Source: Globisporangium splendens (Eukaryota > Oomycota > Peronosporomycetes > Pythiales > Pythiaceae). From it: a DNA stretch of 64,000 nucleotides. A program made the translations under genes and the position numbers. The notes beneath the pieces were generated by a model. It ran no database searches. It saw only the letters and a list, made by a program, of their open reading frames with translations, and was not told where the DNA came from. Below are positions 30,975 through 42,446 of this stretch, in pieces (the first letter of the stretch is position 1; every line of letters starts with the position of its first letter). Location: contig VFIW01000014.1 of assembly GCA_006386115.1 (NCBI GenBank), forward strand, positions 116,162-180,161, given 5' to 3'.

Positions 30975-33286
30975 CTACCGGTACGTCACTTTGGACTTCA
31001 TGTACTTGTTGATCTCGTCCTCCAGGATCTGCGCTTGGTTCGGGTATTGCTCCTTGACGTCGTCGAGGTCGACGCGACAGAGCACGTGGATCTGCACCCA
31101 CGTGAGCGCCACAGCCGTCGTCGACCTCTTGGCGCGCTGCAGCAGGGCCATCTCACCAAAGTAGTCGCCTTTGCGCAGCACGCGGATGATCTTGCGCGTG
31201 ATGGAGCGCGGATCGAGCACGCCGACGAGCCCCTTGGAGCCGATGAAGCCCATCCAGTCGCTAAACTCGCCCTTGCGGATCAAAATGTCGTCCTGCATGT
31301 AGATGACCGTGCGCAGGTGCAGGATGAGCAGCTTGATGACCGTCGGGTCGATCTTCTTGGCCGAGAGGAACGGGATCTGCTTGATCATGTCACGGTACAA
31401 CTGGAACTTGACCTCGCAGATCATGGACGGCGAGAGCTCGTAGATGAACGAGTCGGCATCCGAGCTCGCACTCTTGGTTTCTCGGTACAAGTTCTCGTAA
31501 AAGCTCTGGATGCGCTTGCTCAGCGGCTCGGGGATGCCCAGAAACTTGCATCGTTCGTATGTGCTGATGAGCTTCTTGTTGTACGCGGCCTCTTCTTCGT
31601 CGAAGGACGAGATCACGACGGCGACGGACCCAAAGACACTCGCCTGCAGCACGTTACTGATGAGCATGAAGAATGCCACGGAGAGCTCCTCGATCGTCGA
31701 GTACATGACCGGCGGACTTGCGTTCAGGCACCCGATGACCAGCGACCATGCGTGTGCGTACTTCTTTCCCAGTGACATCGGCTCCACGTCGTCTTGGTAG
31801 CGCCGCCACTCGACTGCAGCCCACTGCCAGTAGCACGTGAGGCAGTGGCTCACGAGGAAGACGACGCCAAAGAGCCTCAGGAACCGCAGGATGCCCGCTT
31901 TCTTGGCCGAGTGGAGCCTTCGCGCGAGTTGGCTCACCTTGGCGAGGCGGATCACCTTGGCGAAGCCCAGGAACCGTCCTTCGTCCTTGGTCACCGTCAC
32001 GTACTCGAGTGGGAGCCAGCTCAGGAAATCTGGGAGCGCCCAGATACTCAGCAAGTAGTGGCGTGCCGTGTTGCTGGGACCAGACATGACCTCACTGCGC
32101 TCGTTCTGGTACGACGAGAAGTTGTTGACGATGAAGTCGACGAAGAACACGGCGATGCCGAGCACGTTGAGATCCGTGACGTATCTCGGGTTGTAGTCAA
32201 AGACGAGCGAGAGCGGCGTGAAGATCATGTCGACGCACACCACGAGCAGCACGATCGCGTCCCACTTGGAGCGGTGGCGTGAGTCATGACGCAGCGTCAG
32301 CGGGTGCAGTTGGTCGACGTCGCGCAGCAGCTGTGCGCTGTCAGGCACCACGCTCGAAGGCTCGACTCTGCGCTTGAAATGCTTGAAGAAGTTTCGCGAC
32401 CAGCGCGCAAGGCTACTGGTCCTGCCAGTCAGCTCCTTGTCGACGACCATCGAGTTGACTGATATCCGGCGTGTGAGCGGCTGCTCGCGGTCGCGCTTCG
32501 CCTGCCCGACCGAGGACACGCGGAGCTCCGAGACGAAGCTGACGGCGTTGAGGATCGACTTGGTCTTGCTCATTGTGCGGTCGGTAAACGAAAGGTGCCG
32601 TACGGGCGTCTGGTCGCTGGTGCCATCGACAATCGGATTCGCCACAGCCGCGCGGACCGACGATGTCTTCCGGACCGCCAGCACTTTGTCCATGGAGTTG
32701 ATGAGGCTGTTGTTGTTGGGTTTCTCCGCGATCTCCTTCGGCAGCGAGTCGTCCATCCGCGCGAGACGGCTCGCGTCGCCATCGTCTTCGGCGTCCACTG
32801 GGTTATTGCGACTGAAGCTCGCGCGCAGCAGCGACGCCACGGGCGGACTCGGATGGCTCGTCGGGAACAGCTGGTAGTTGCGCGGTGAGAAGTTCTCGCT
32901 CACGGCGCGGTTCTTTTGCTTTGCATTCGTCATCTGCGAGCACATGTGTGTAGTAGATGGTGAGCTACATGTATCTGTAATATCAGCGACCCATGCGAAC
33001 GACTTGCCTTGAGCTGGCGGTGCACGAGCGCGCTGAGGTCGCGGATCATCACCTACGTGCGCACCAGGTTGTCCTGCATGCTGTTGATGCACTCTTCCAA
33101 CCGCTGCACGTGCTCGAGCTTTAGCCGCTGGCCGGCGGCGCCGTTCTGTTGCTGCTGCGCAGACTGGTGCCTACCAGGCAGTGCCATGGACGGCGGCGCG
33201 TGGTGCGCAGCGGCAGCCAAGTCGTGAGGAGCAGGCGGCCGCGAGAGGAACATCGCCGTGTTGACGGCCGCCGCGAACTTGTCCAT
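30975..33286 (-). CDS. cyclic-nucleotide-gated / HCN-like ion channel
   Basis: Exon 1 33286-33065 and exon 2 32933-30975 joined by a 131-nt GT-AG intron in phase 0; 726 aa. The N-terminal part is cytosolic and disordered. Membrane core: S1 (WDAIVLLVVCVDMIF), S2 (LNVLGIAVFFVDFIV), S3, an S4 with spaced basic residues (FAKVIRLAKVSQLARRLHS), S5 (FGVVFLVSHCLTCYWQW) and S6 (AFFMLISNVLQASVF). A C-linker and cyclic-nucleotide-binding fold follow, with phosphate-cassette KGDYFGEMALL...RSTTAVA. The pore loop reads NASPPV, lacking GYG, similar in place to the 'ETPPP' filter of CNG channels. An alternative GC-AG donor at ~33010 would include 14 more residues but leaves an in-frame TAG. N-terminal start uncertain. 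Confidence 0.75.
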
Positions 33287-33593
33287 CGCGTCCGCAACGT
33301 CGTGGTGGAGATGGCGCAACTGCGACAGGAGGAACGCAGCGGCGAAGGCGTCCGCGGCCGTTGCCTGCTGTTGTGTTGCGTTCCCATTTTGGGAGCAGGC
33401 AGTTTGTCATTTGACTGTTCTGACGCTGAAACGACTTCAATCGAGCTCTTTCATCAGCTAAAGATTAATCACCAATGAAAACAAAAGTAGCAACAGCACA
33501 TGTGTATCATTGGCTAAAATAAACTCATATGTTGAAGGGGATTGCCTTTTCAAGATCGCACAACATCATGAAGGGATCTTCAGTTCTATCGCC
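33287..33593. promoter_or_regulatory. divergent promoter region (channel / CEP76-like)
   Basis: 307 bp between the chosen starts. The channel frame stays open upstream to ~33410 on the minus strand without an ATG, so a 5' exon may lie here. No discrete motif recognised. Confidence 0.35.
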
Positions 33594-35334
33594 ATGGCGG
33601 ATTTGAAAGAAGCGTGCGGCGCTGCAGGTTCTCACGACGTCGATGCGAACGGCACACAGGACAAGCAGAACAACGTTGCGACTAAGTCGCAGAGGACGTC
33701 AGAGGCCATCAGTCGGCCATCGACGCCAAGCTGCACGAGCAGAGGATCTACGAAGAGATCCGCGAGCTGGTGCACCGGAAAGCCCAAGCGCTGCGTCAGG
33801 CGGAGGCATCTCCCAACACTGACGCCGATGCTGTTAAAGCGAACATCGAGCGTCGCGCGCGACGTGACCGTGTTCCTCAACAAGGAAATGCTGCAGCGCA
33901 ACATGCTCAACCACTCGTTCTACCAATACGCCAAGCGCTGGTGGGAAGAGTATCGCAGTGAGGCTGCCATCTACGATGACAGTGGCAAGAGAGGCCACGA
34001 CCGCGACGAGTATAGAAAAATGACGACTCACCTCCGGCCGCGTCTCGTTAAACTTTTTGCCGAGGACGACGACGGACGCTTCCGAATGGTCTGCGAATTC
34101 GTGACGCCGTTGCGTGCACCAGCCGCGATCCGGAGCCCGAGTGAAGCCGCTCGATTCGTTGGACTTCTTCCCTACGAGTCGAATCCCGTCGTAGATGGCA
34201 CACGAGACGACACGTGGCGATCGATTTCCGCAGTTCTCTCCGTGGGGAAGGGCGACGCGCAGGATCACGCGGTGTGTGTTGTTACGCTCTTGCTGTTGCT
34301 GAGTACCTCTCTGTCATGTGATTCTGTGTGCATCTCACTCACTGCTTCCTGTCTTGTGTTCATCGTAGCTTCTTCTCGTGTCGTTGCTTCTTGGCTGTGG
34401 CTTGGACGCGTATGTGTGCATCGGCACAATCACCACAGATGTGCAGAAATCTCACCTTCGTAATGCAAAGGAACGACGCAGCCCCAGTTTCGATGCCGCT
34501 GCTGAAATTGGCCACGTGTGGGTGCTCACGCGAGGAACGAATCCACAAGACCCTAGATATTACGACGATGCTGCATCTTCACTCCTTTGTGTCTGCTGGG
34601 ATCTGGAAACTAACAAAGGTTGATTATGTTTACACCAAAGCGCCGTCTTGTTCTGGGAGTCCGTCACGGGCGAGCGCTACAAAGTGCTGGAGAAAGGAGG
34701 CAGTCAGCATCACGGGTACTGCGCCATCGACTGTGTGTTCAACCACCGACAATTTTACGCCAACTTGCAGCCGCGGGAGTGGCGACTACGCGGCACGCCG
34801 TTCAACTTTGAGGAGGAGAGTCTGTGGAAGCCCATGAACGAGGTCATGATCGCAGATCTGCCATATGGACAGCCACCGGTCGCGCTGCTGCCACCCGATT
34901 TGTTGCAGCTCCCGACTCGAGAACACGACTGGACGATCGCGCTGAAGAAACAGATCAGCTCCCGACGACGCGCGAATGGCTACATCACGCGCTGGAGCGA
35001 CGAGCTCAGCTTCTACTTGCTGCCGGCGCTGAACGCGTACGAGCTGGAGCGCCTGTACGGCGTCACGCAGGTCGAGAACGAGTTGTTCCAGCAGAGCATC
35101 ACACGATTTGTGCAGGAAGGCCACACCTTTCAGGGCGTACCCGTCATGTTCACGTTTGAGTCTGCGCCGGAAGCCATGGAGACGCTCGAGAGCCACGAGT
35201 TGGTCGCGAACCTCATCCATCTTCACGCCAGGGTGTCGCAGTTCGGACTCGCCGTGCGATGCTTTGCGTACCCGGAGAATCTCGTCGTGACGTGGGTCAT
35301 GCTCGCCGTTAGTTACCAGTCTTCCTCTGCATGA
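33594..35334 (+). CDS. CEP76-like centrosomal/basal-body protein, reading frame interrupted
   Basis: Exons as seen: 33594-33627, 33693-34271 (frame break at ~33851), 34369-~34590 and 34640-35334. Conserved blocks follow the order of CEP76: FYQYAKRWWEEY, VCEFVTPLRAP..SPSEAARFVGLLPYE, GKGDAQDHA, LLLGCGLDAYVCIGT, HVWVLTRGT, LFWESVTGERY, CVFNHRQFYAN, ESLWKPM, SYLL-like YLLPALNAYELER and AYPE. This is the transglutaminase-like peptidase fold of CEP76, which limits centriole reduplication. The N-terminal part is short and helical (LHEQRIYEEIREL), and no C2 domain is present between it and the catalytic-like core. One extra nucleotide at ~33851, and a junction near 34590-34640 with no phase-compatible donor, mean either sequence errors or a damaged gene. 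Confidence 0.72.
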
Positions 35335-35542
35335 AACAACCACAGTGGCATATGTAAATGAATGCTGGATACACACAAAACAAGCGCATTCATTTGTTTC
35401 TCGTGGTTAGATCGACGGGAGTGCAATGCGCCAGTGAGGTCAACAATAGAGCACAAACAGCAAACAAACACACGGATGGAAACAAATCAGGTGAGTAGAA
35501 ATAATAAGCAATACGTCTACCAATTGCGGCTCCTGTGCTTGG

Positions 35543-36382
35543 TTATTGCGACGACCCATCGGAATTGGACCATGGCGCACGCGCGACGACGTCGCCTTCC
35601 GCCACAACCTGGACCGGCAGGGGCGCCGGTAGCGTTGCATCGGGCACTGGCGCTGGGTCCGCAGCGCTTGGCGGTGGTGCTGCACGTGGATCCACCACTT
35701 GGATCGTGGTGCTGACAGCGAGAAGCTGCAGTCAAAGGTCGTGTTAGGAGATGCGGGTATTCATGCAAAGCGCAACAGACAAACGGACCTTTTCAAGCGC
35801 GTTGATCAGTTTGTTGAGCGTTTTGTAGGACTTGAGCGGCTCCATGATGACTTCCGTCAGTCGCTGCAGCGTAAATGGTGGGCTACACACCACGCACACA
35901 TCATGATATAGCGGTTCATAATACGGCAGTCATTCCGCAGGCAAGCATATAGCTGAGTGCCTGCTTTGTGGCAGCAACGCACCCGTCAAACGTGTTGAGC
36001 AGCTCCGTGATGGTCGCGCGCCGCTCGCTCGCCGAGTTCTTGTTCGTGGGGCTCCAGCCGACACCCACAGTCGGCGCATTGGGATCCGCAGCCGCGACCT
36101 GGTCCATCGCCACCTGCAGCTTCGCCATCAGCAGCGGCTTCAAATGCGCCCATTGGTAGTAAGCGATGCCCGTCGCGCGGATCTCCTCCAGCACGCGCTC
36201 GAGCACCGGCGAGATCGACGTCACGGAGCCCGACGCGAAGCCTGCGGTGAGTGGCATAGAGTAGTGATGAGCGCGTGTGCATATATATATATGAGTGTGC
36301 GCACATATGGGGGGGGGGACGCACCTGCGAGCTCCTTCTCGTTCTCGGCGATGGCGGCCTCGTCCACCATGGTGACGTCCAT
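35543..36382 (-). CDS. PPP4R2: PPP4R2-like protein phosphatase 4 regulatory subunit
   Basis: Exons on the minus strand: 36382-36325, 36241-35983, 35882-35789 and 35725-35543; 197 aa, all phases consistent. Residues ~25-60 (SPVLERVLEEIRATG, YYQWAHLKPLLMAKL) and the later NTFDG|PPFTLQRLTEVI correspond to PPP4R2 'CPVLDQFL..TG...IQW' and 'FNGIPFTIQRL'. The exon boundary restores this block exactly, which fixes the GTGCGT donor. Much shorter than animal PPP4R2 because the long acidic tail is absent; it ends in a Pro/Ala-rich segment. In other eukaryotes PP4-R2 targets PP4c to DNA-repair substrates such as gamma-H2AX. Intron 1 holds an AT repeat and a nine-G run. Lies 230 bp downstream of NAXD on the same strand. 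Confidence 0.8.
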
Positions 36383-36611
36383 GCTGGGTGTCTTGTCTTC
36401 GTGGTCAGTTGCACAGGCAAAAGAAACTGGATCGCTGTTTTTGGTTTTCTTCCGTAATAGAAGCTTCCGTGAGCCACGTCGAACGACCTTCGTGCGACCT
36501 TCGGAAACACAAACGCATCGATTTCGTCGTTTACCGAGTATAAAAAGAGAGAGTTCCGATTAAAGTGGTTGAAGTACTGATTCAAGTTAGCTCATCATTG
36601 CTCCCACACAT

Positions 36612-38238
36612 TCAGATCGCCGATTGGTGCGGAAACGCACGCAGGAAGCCCTTGCCGATGCTCTGGAGCACGTCGGGCGACGTCATGGACCGCTGGTGGA
36701 GATCGAACGCCTCGAGCGCACTGCGTGGACGTAAGTTGATCGAGTGCATGAGATAAGATGCACTCAAAGAAGGCATTGCAGAGAGAAACAAGGAAGAGAA
36801 CACACCTTGCGCGCGTCACGAGCGATCCGCCAAAAGCAGCGAGCAGGAGCGGATTCCCGCTGAATTCGTCCTTGACGCTGCATGGAACGGAAGAGAGAGA
36901 ATATGCGTAAGAAATACTGCACGATGGCGAAATGCTCAAACGAATCGAAGGGATGCACCTTTGGGTGTGCTTGGACCACGCCACAAACGTAGCAATCGCC
37001 CCCGCAAGAACCTGCGCAAAGTCCACGAGAACCATAATACACGCACGTGTTAGCGCATGAGTGGCATGACCAGATAATAGCATAAACGCGAACGTACATC
37101 GCCTTGGCCACCGCAACGCCGTGGACATCCAAACTCGTCATTTTGGTACGCTGCGTCACCACCATCACCACCAACAGCATGTGTTAGCAACAAGACCTAG
37201 CAAGCGAGAGCTTTTTGTGTGTAGACAACGCACTGTTTTCGCCATCGGTAAACGTATCCACGCGTCCTTTTTTGACCACCACAGGGCCAAGTCTGCCGAA
37301 GCCAGCACGCGCACATGTCAGCACCGCGTTCGAGTTCAAAGAACCATTCTTACAACAGGGCAAGTACACACGTTTGGCTCAGCTGCGTAGGATGAATCTT
37401 CGCCGCCTTCGCTGGATCCACTTCGTCCAGCAGTCCAATGGAGACGCACAGACGCGCATACTCCATCTACACAGAACACTAATCATTCAGTCATATGCTT
37501 AACGTCATCGCAATAACAGGGCAAACAAAACACACCGCATTCGGCGTCAAGATGGCGTGCGTGTATCCGCGAATGACGTCGGGCTCGAGGCTGATCAGGA
37601 AGAGAGCATCGCCGTCCAGGACGAGCGGCAAGGACGCGCTTTTCGCGCGCTGGATGAGCTGCCGCGTGATTTCCTGCACGCCGGCGTCGCGACCGAGTCC
37701 GGGACCGATCACCAGCGTGTCGAGACGCGAGAACACGTCCGAGATCTTCTCCACCGCCGCATGCAGCACTTGGTCCCGCTCGGACGCCTCAAGACCCTTG
37801 AGCGAGTTGTCCGATCGAAGCAGCGGGTGCACGATGAGCTCTGGACTGTAGCTCTTGATGGGGATCGCAGCCTCCTCCGTGCAGAACAAATGGCAGAGAT
37901 CCGCTCCCTACACGAGCATACAGAGAAAGGTAACATTCCCAGCCACGCGAGAATTTGCATCAGCGCACGACATCGCGCATCAAGTCAAGCTAATGTGCAC
38001 TCGCGTACGGTCTTCAAGCAGGAAATCCCCGCGTAGTAGGGGGCTCCGGTGTACTCGAACGATCCGCCAACGACACCCACGCGGCCTGCAGAGTGAGCGC
38101 AGCACAAGCCTCAGCACAACCGCATTGGCAGAGCAGATCAACAGAGCAGCACGCACACATACCATGCTGCCCCTTGCGCCAATCCGTCGTGAGCGCGGGG
38201 ATGAGGCGCCGCACGAGCTTCCGCGCCTGGATCGTCAT
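36612..38238 (-). CDS. NAXD: ATP-dependent NAD(P)H-hydrate dehydratase
   Basis: Nine exons on the minus strand: 38238-38163, 38085-38009, 37907-37536, 37466-37372, 37292-37234, 37150-37098, 37012-36959, 36870-36806 and 36720-36612; 319 aa. The YjeF-C/ribokinase-like fold is clear: GRVGVVGGSFEYTGAPYYAG near the N-terminus, LVIGPGLGRD, LVLDGDALF, ILTPNA, PVVVKKGRVD and the nucleotide-binding/catalytic CPRRCGGQGD, then NPLLLAAFGGS and TTS-like MTSPDVLQSIG. The enzyme dehydrates S-NAD(P)HX back to NAD(P)H using ATP. There is no obvious organelle-targeting extension. Exon 8 acceptor was set at AAG|GAC by phase. Its start faces DZIP1 across a 210-bp bidirectional promoter. Confidence 0.92.
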
Positions 38239-38306
38239 CGTCAATTGCTGCTTTTCTCTTGATGCACGAGCATCAAACAAAAGCGATGCAGATCACTCTC
38301 TGGCAT

Positions 38307-38359
38307 ATGATTGGTCGAAATAGATGCAGAGACTGTCTGCATCTATTTCAACCAATCAT
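38307..38359. promoter_or_regulatory. 24-bp inverted repeat with CCAAT boxes in bidirectional promoter
   Basis: Arms 38307-38330 and 38336-38359 are reverse complements with one mismatch, separated by GACTG. Each arm contains ATTGG/CCAAT (NF-Y-type box) and ATAGATGCAGA. It lies between the divergent NAXD and DZIP1-like starts. It may be a regulatory palindrome or a hairpin; function unproven. Confidence 0.75.
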
Positions 38360-38448
38360 ATTACTTAAAGACATATTTCAGCCAACCGCAGCAAAGATAC
38401 GCTTTTGTGCTTGGATCTGGAAGGAAGAGGCGTTGTTCAAGCCACAAG

Positions 38449-41400
38449 ATGCAGTCCAGCGGCTACGACGAGTACGAAGGCATCTTCGAGCCGCTGGGCG
38501 TGTATGGCAGTCGCAGCTCCCGCTACACTTCGCGCGGGTTTGGTAGTGCGAATGCGTTCAATGGTGGTGGTGGCGGCAGTAGCAGAAGCGCACGGCGACA
38601 CCAGCGGCGCTCGACGGGGTCCGCTGCGTTCAGACACACTGCCGCCAGCATGCACGACTTTGAGGCGCGCAGCCAGGTATTTGCTGCGCGCCAGATGTGG
38701 CTGCCGACGCGCAGTTTTTCGTTCCGCCAGCGCGCCGGGAAGCTCGACATGCGCGCGATCGCGCGTCTGGACCTCGAGAAGATCGTCGCGAACACGGACA
38801 TCGACGTGATCCAGCGCCATCTGGAGAACCTCGCGTTCGCCGACGTCACCCTCGAAGATGTGCAGCACTACTCGGATGCGTACTTTCTCAAACTCTTCCA
38901 GATCGCGCAGGTACGTGGTGCTTTGGTTCATTTAACCACTTGGAGCTTATGCTCACAATGGTGCCTTTGAATGAACCACAGTTGACGCTCGAGTACCTGC
39001 TGAATGTCCAAGACTCGCTCGTGACGCACTCGGAAGACATGGAGACGCAGTGCGAGCAGCTCCTGGAGGAATGTCAGCAGCTGGAGACCGACAACGACAA
39101 GTGCGAAGCCGAGATCGCCGCGCTGAAGAAGGACATTCGCCAGAAGCAGCGCACGTTAGCGACGTTTGAAGTTATGCTCTTGAATGCGTCCACAGCCCAG
39201 CGACGCGGCGGTGCACGAGTTTCAGGATCAATGGAGAAAGAAAATGCCGCGAAGGAAGTGAACGCACTCGTGGACAAACTGCTAGGAAGCTCCATCGACG
39301 CCAAAGAAGAAGAAGCGATTGATACGCGTGAGTAGTGGCAATGGCATGCAATATCACTCCAATATTGGTATCTCATTGAGGTTGCTGTGATTCGTATGTG
39401 ATAGCGGTGGATTGTGTGGTTTGCGGCAAAAAGTTCGTCTCGGCAGAGTATCTCCTTCGCCATCAGCAGCGGAAACACCAGCAGCAACGTGGTGGGAAAC
39501 CAAAGAAACGCTCGAAGAAGAAAGCGAGTGGCAGCTCAGAATCGTCGCGCGACGATAACGGCGAGGATGGCAAGCCGCGCAAGACGAAGACGCATCTGCT
39601 TCCCGCTGAAGTCGTGAAAGCACTGGAGGAGAAAAGTGAGCTAGCGAAACAGCTCGCGCAGCTTCAAGACCAGTGGCGACGCGAGCAGGAAGCATGTGAA
39701 GCGCAGTCCAAGCTGCTGGAAAGCCAGCAAAGCCAACTCACTTCCCATTTGGTCGGGAACTTGAGCAAATTGCAGGACATGCTGGTCGAGATCGAGAAGA
39801 AACAAGAAGCCACGAAGCAGGACATGATGCGATACACGCAGGAAACGATTACGCGTCTCCAGCAAGACGCTGCGAATGCGCAGCTGTTGAAACGTGCAGA
39901 GTCTCGAGCTGGAAAACTGGAAAGCGACGAGGAAGAGGAGGAAAAACGTCAGAGTATGGCCAAAAAGACGAAAGACGACAATGCCAACGACTTGAGGCAC
40001 GAAAAACAGCTTGAGAAGATGATGGAAGTGTTCTTCAAGGCGCAAGCGCAGCAGCAGCAAGAGATCGACGCGCTGGCACAGGAGAACAGCAAACTGTTGC
40101 AGAAGAAAACGAAACAAAAGAAGAAAAAGCGGCACGAAGCAGACACATCATCATTGTTGCAGATGGCGGCGCTAGATGCGCGGCGCTTCGGCATCGATCA
40201 TGGAGATCAGGTGGCACAGCAAGAGCCGCTGCCGCCAGCAGTGAAAGCAGTTGTTCTTGAAGATAAACTGGTGCAAACCGATGACGAAGACGACCGAAAG
40301 AAAGCAGATTCAAAACCGGTTAGCCAAAGCACGCAGGAAGTACAGACAGAGCCAACCGCGTTGCCGATTGTTGAGAAAGCCCCAGCGCCAGTACGTGAAC
40401 CTGCTCGAAGGCAGTCATCGAACGAGTGCAAGCCTCAGCCAAGTGTGATCCCAAAACCAAAGCCGAAGCCTGCAGCACGTGTCGAGGAGAAGCAAACTCC
40501 TGTAATTGTGGAAGAAACGAAAACGGAGCCACCGCCGCCAGCAAAACTAGACAGCCCTCCTCCGGAAGACAACGAGACGCGGCTGCAGCACGCAGCGCGC
40601 CTCGTAGGCAAAGTGGCACTCGGGTTTCTGACACGGAAAACGCTCCAGAACCCTGCCAACTGGTTGATCTCGCTCCCGCTTTCTGCTCTCGAGACGGTGC
40701 TCTCGGAACACGAGTATCAGCAGCTTTACGCGCGTTTGACTAACAATGACGGCCACCGGCACAGTACGAACAAGGAGATCACGGTGGAAGTCGAGCACGG
40801 GATGACGGCAAATGAACTGCGCGCTGCGGTCGCGCGAGGTTTGTCAAGTGAGGACCAAGAGGACAACAGCGACGAAGTGACGATTGATTGCCACCGCATA
40901 GTGCTACATCGCACGGAGACGCACGAAGAGCTCCACGGTGATCGACTGGTTCACGGACTCAAAAACCAGACTGAAGTCGAGATCATTCCGTTTCACGAAG
41001 CCGCCGAAGACCACGTCGCTGACGTCGTGGACTTCCACAACGAAGTCTCCGACTGTCTCCACGAGATCAAGCGAGCGTCTCTATCCTTGCCACCAGACGC
41101 ATTCGATCCGCTTGCTGGTGCTGCTGCTGCCGATGACAAGAGCAAAGACTCAGATGATGTCCGAGAGCTCGCATTGCAGTGGCTCGTGCGTCTCCAAGCG
41201 CGGGTGCGATCGTTCCTCGCGAAGCGCAAGGTCGTGAAAATCAAGGTCGATCGGCTCGTGGACGCACGCGTCCTGAAAATGCGCCGGTCGTCCATATTGG
41301 GAAGAAAAAATACGCCGAGTCCTCCTTCGAATCCTGAGGTCGCGCGGCAGTGCAAGAGGGTCGAGCAGCGCCTCGCAGCCACTCTGCAAGGCAAGCTCAA

Positions 41401-42276
41401 AGCGACTGGAACACGTTCGACTCGGTCATTATCCACGGAAGTCTTCGAGCAGCACGTCCAGGCGTTGGCGCAAGAGCAAAGCAAGCTTCCTGAACCAGTG
41501 CAATCGCGCATTCAGGAGCTTCAGCAGCGTCTGGAGCATCTGGTGAAGACCGAGTACGATCCACTGAAGGCAAAGGTGCACGAGCAGCAGAGCATCGCAG
41601 CCATGAAGATCCAGGGTGCCGTGCAGGTGACAATCGCGCGAAGGAGACTGCAGGCTTTGTTGGGGCGTGATCGACACGAGAAGCTGTCTCCAGCAGAAGA
41701 AGAAAAGGAGACTGCACCAGATTCTCCTGCCTCTATCTCGATTCGCAGCTCACCTAGGGAGGGCGATACACGGCATCACTCCCAATCGCTTGATGCGCAG
41801 GATCTCGACGACGATTTTGACTCCCAGGAAATCGGGAAGCTCGCCAACGCGTACGAAGACGGAGTCGTGGTCGCCGAATCCACAAGGTGACAAGCCCACG
41901 CGTTGTCCATAAAAACGATGAAGCTAGTGCCGAAAAGAAGGAGGATTCGCCGCCTGCAATGGAACAGAAGCGGCAGAGCACTCCTGTGCCTATGGAATTC
42001 GACGACCTGGAAGAGAAGCTGCGACCGCAGCCAGTTGTGAGGAGAACCGTGACCATCACACCGCCTCTGCGCGAGAGCAACGTCACAGTGCCACCACAGC
42101 AGCAGCGCGCGGGGACGCCGATCCGACACGTTGAGACGGGAGATTTGGGCGACTCGCCGCGTCCGCAGTCAGAGCGCGAAGTGATCTCACCCTTCTCCAA
42201 GACGCCACTGCTCTCGCGACGAGGTGGCGGCGCTCCAGCCACGAGGAGAGACTCGGGGTACAACAATGCGCGGTAG
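38449..42276 (+). CDS. DZIP1-like ciliary zinc-finger coiled-coil protein with IQ motifs
   Basis: Exons 38449-38910, 38982-39327 and 39405 onward; the third frame is open to a TGA at 41888-41890. The N-terminal block FRQRAGKLDMRAIARLDLEKI...HLENLAFADV and the single C2H2 finger CVVCGKKFVSAEYLLRHQQRKH match DZIP1/DZIP1L, basal-body proteins needed for ciliogenesis. Long coiled coils follow. Further on are IQ-like helices (LQWLVRLQARVRSFLAKRK and AAMKIQGAVQVTIARRRLQ), not typical of animal DZIP1. A Pro/Ser-rich tail (MEFDDLEEKLRPQPVV) lies in the adjacent frame to 42276. It can be joined by a 44-nt intron (donor GTACGA at ~41850, phase 2) or reflects a 1-nt error. Total about 1,200 aa. Confidence 0.75.
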
Positions 42277-42446
42277 AGTGAGCTTCTCACGAATTCGTTC
42301 ATGAAGAACACCCAGGTGTTGGGATCCTATCGTGTATTATTTGTAGATTTGTTTGTTGCGGGCATTCCTCCCAAATCGCTATTCCTTTCCTCATCTAAAT
42401 CCGGTTGAGCTGCTGTCTCCAGCAGTGTTCATTCGTGTCTCTGTTT

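Noticed and set aside
30963..31775. 270-codon plus-strand frame opposite the ion channel
   Set aside because: Arg/Asp/Val-rich antisense shadow of a strongly conserved gene; no independent signal, unlike the retrotransposon antisense ORF.
33045..33065. In-frame TAG as a nonsense mutation in the channel gene
   Set aside because: A GT-AG intron from 33064 to 32934 removes it in phase, so no lesion need be assumed.
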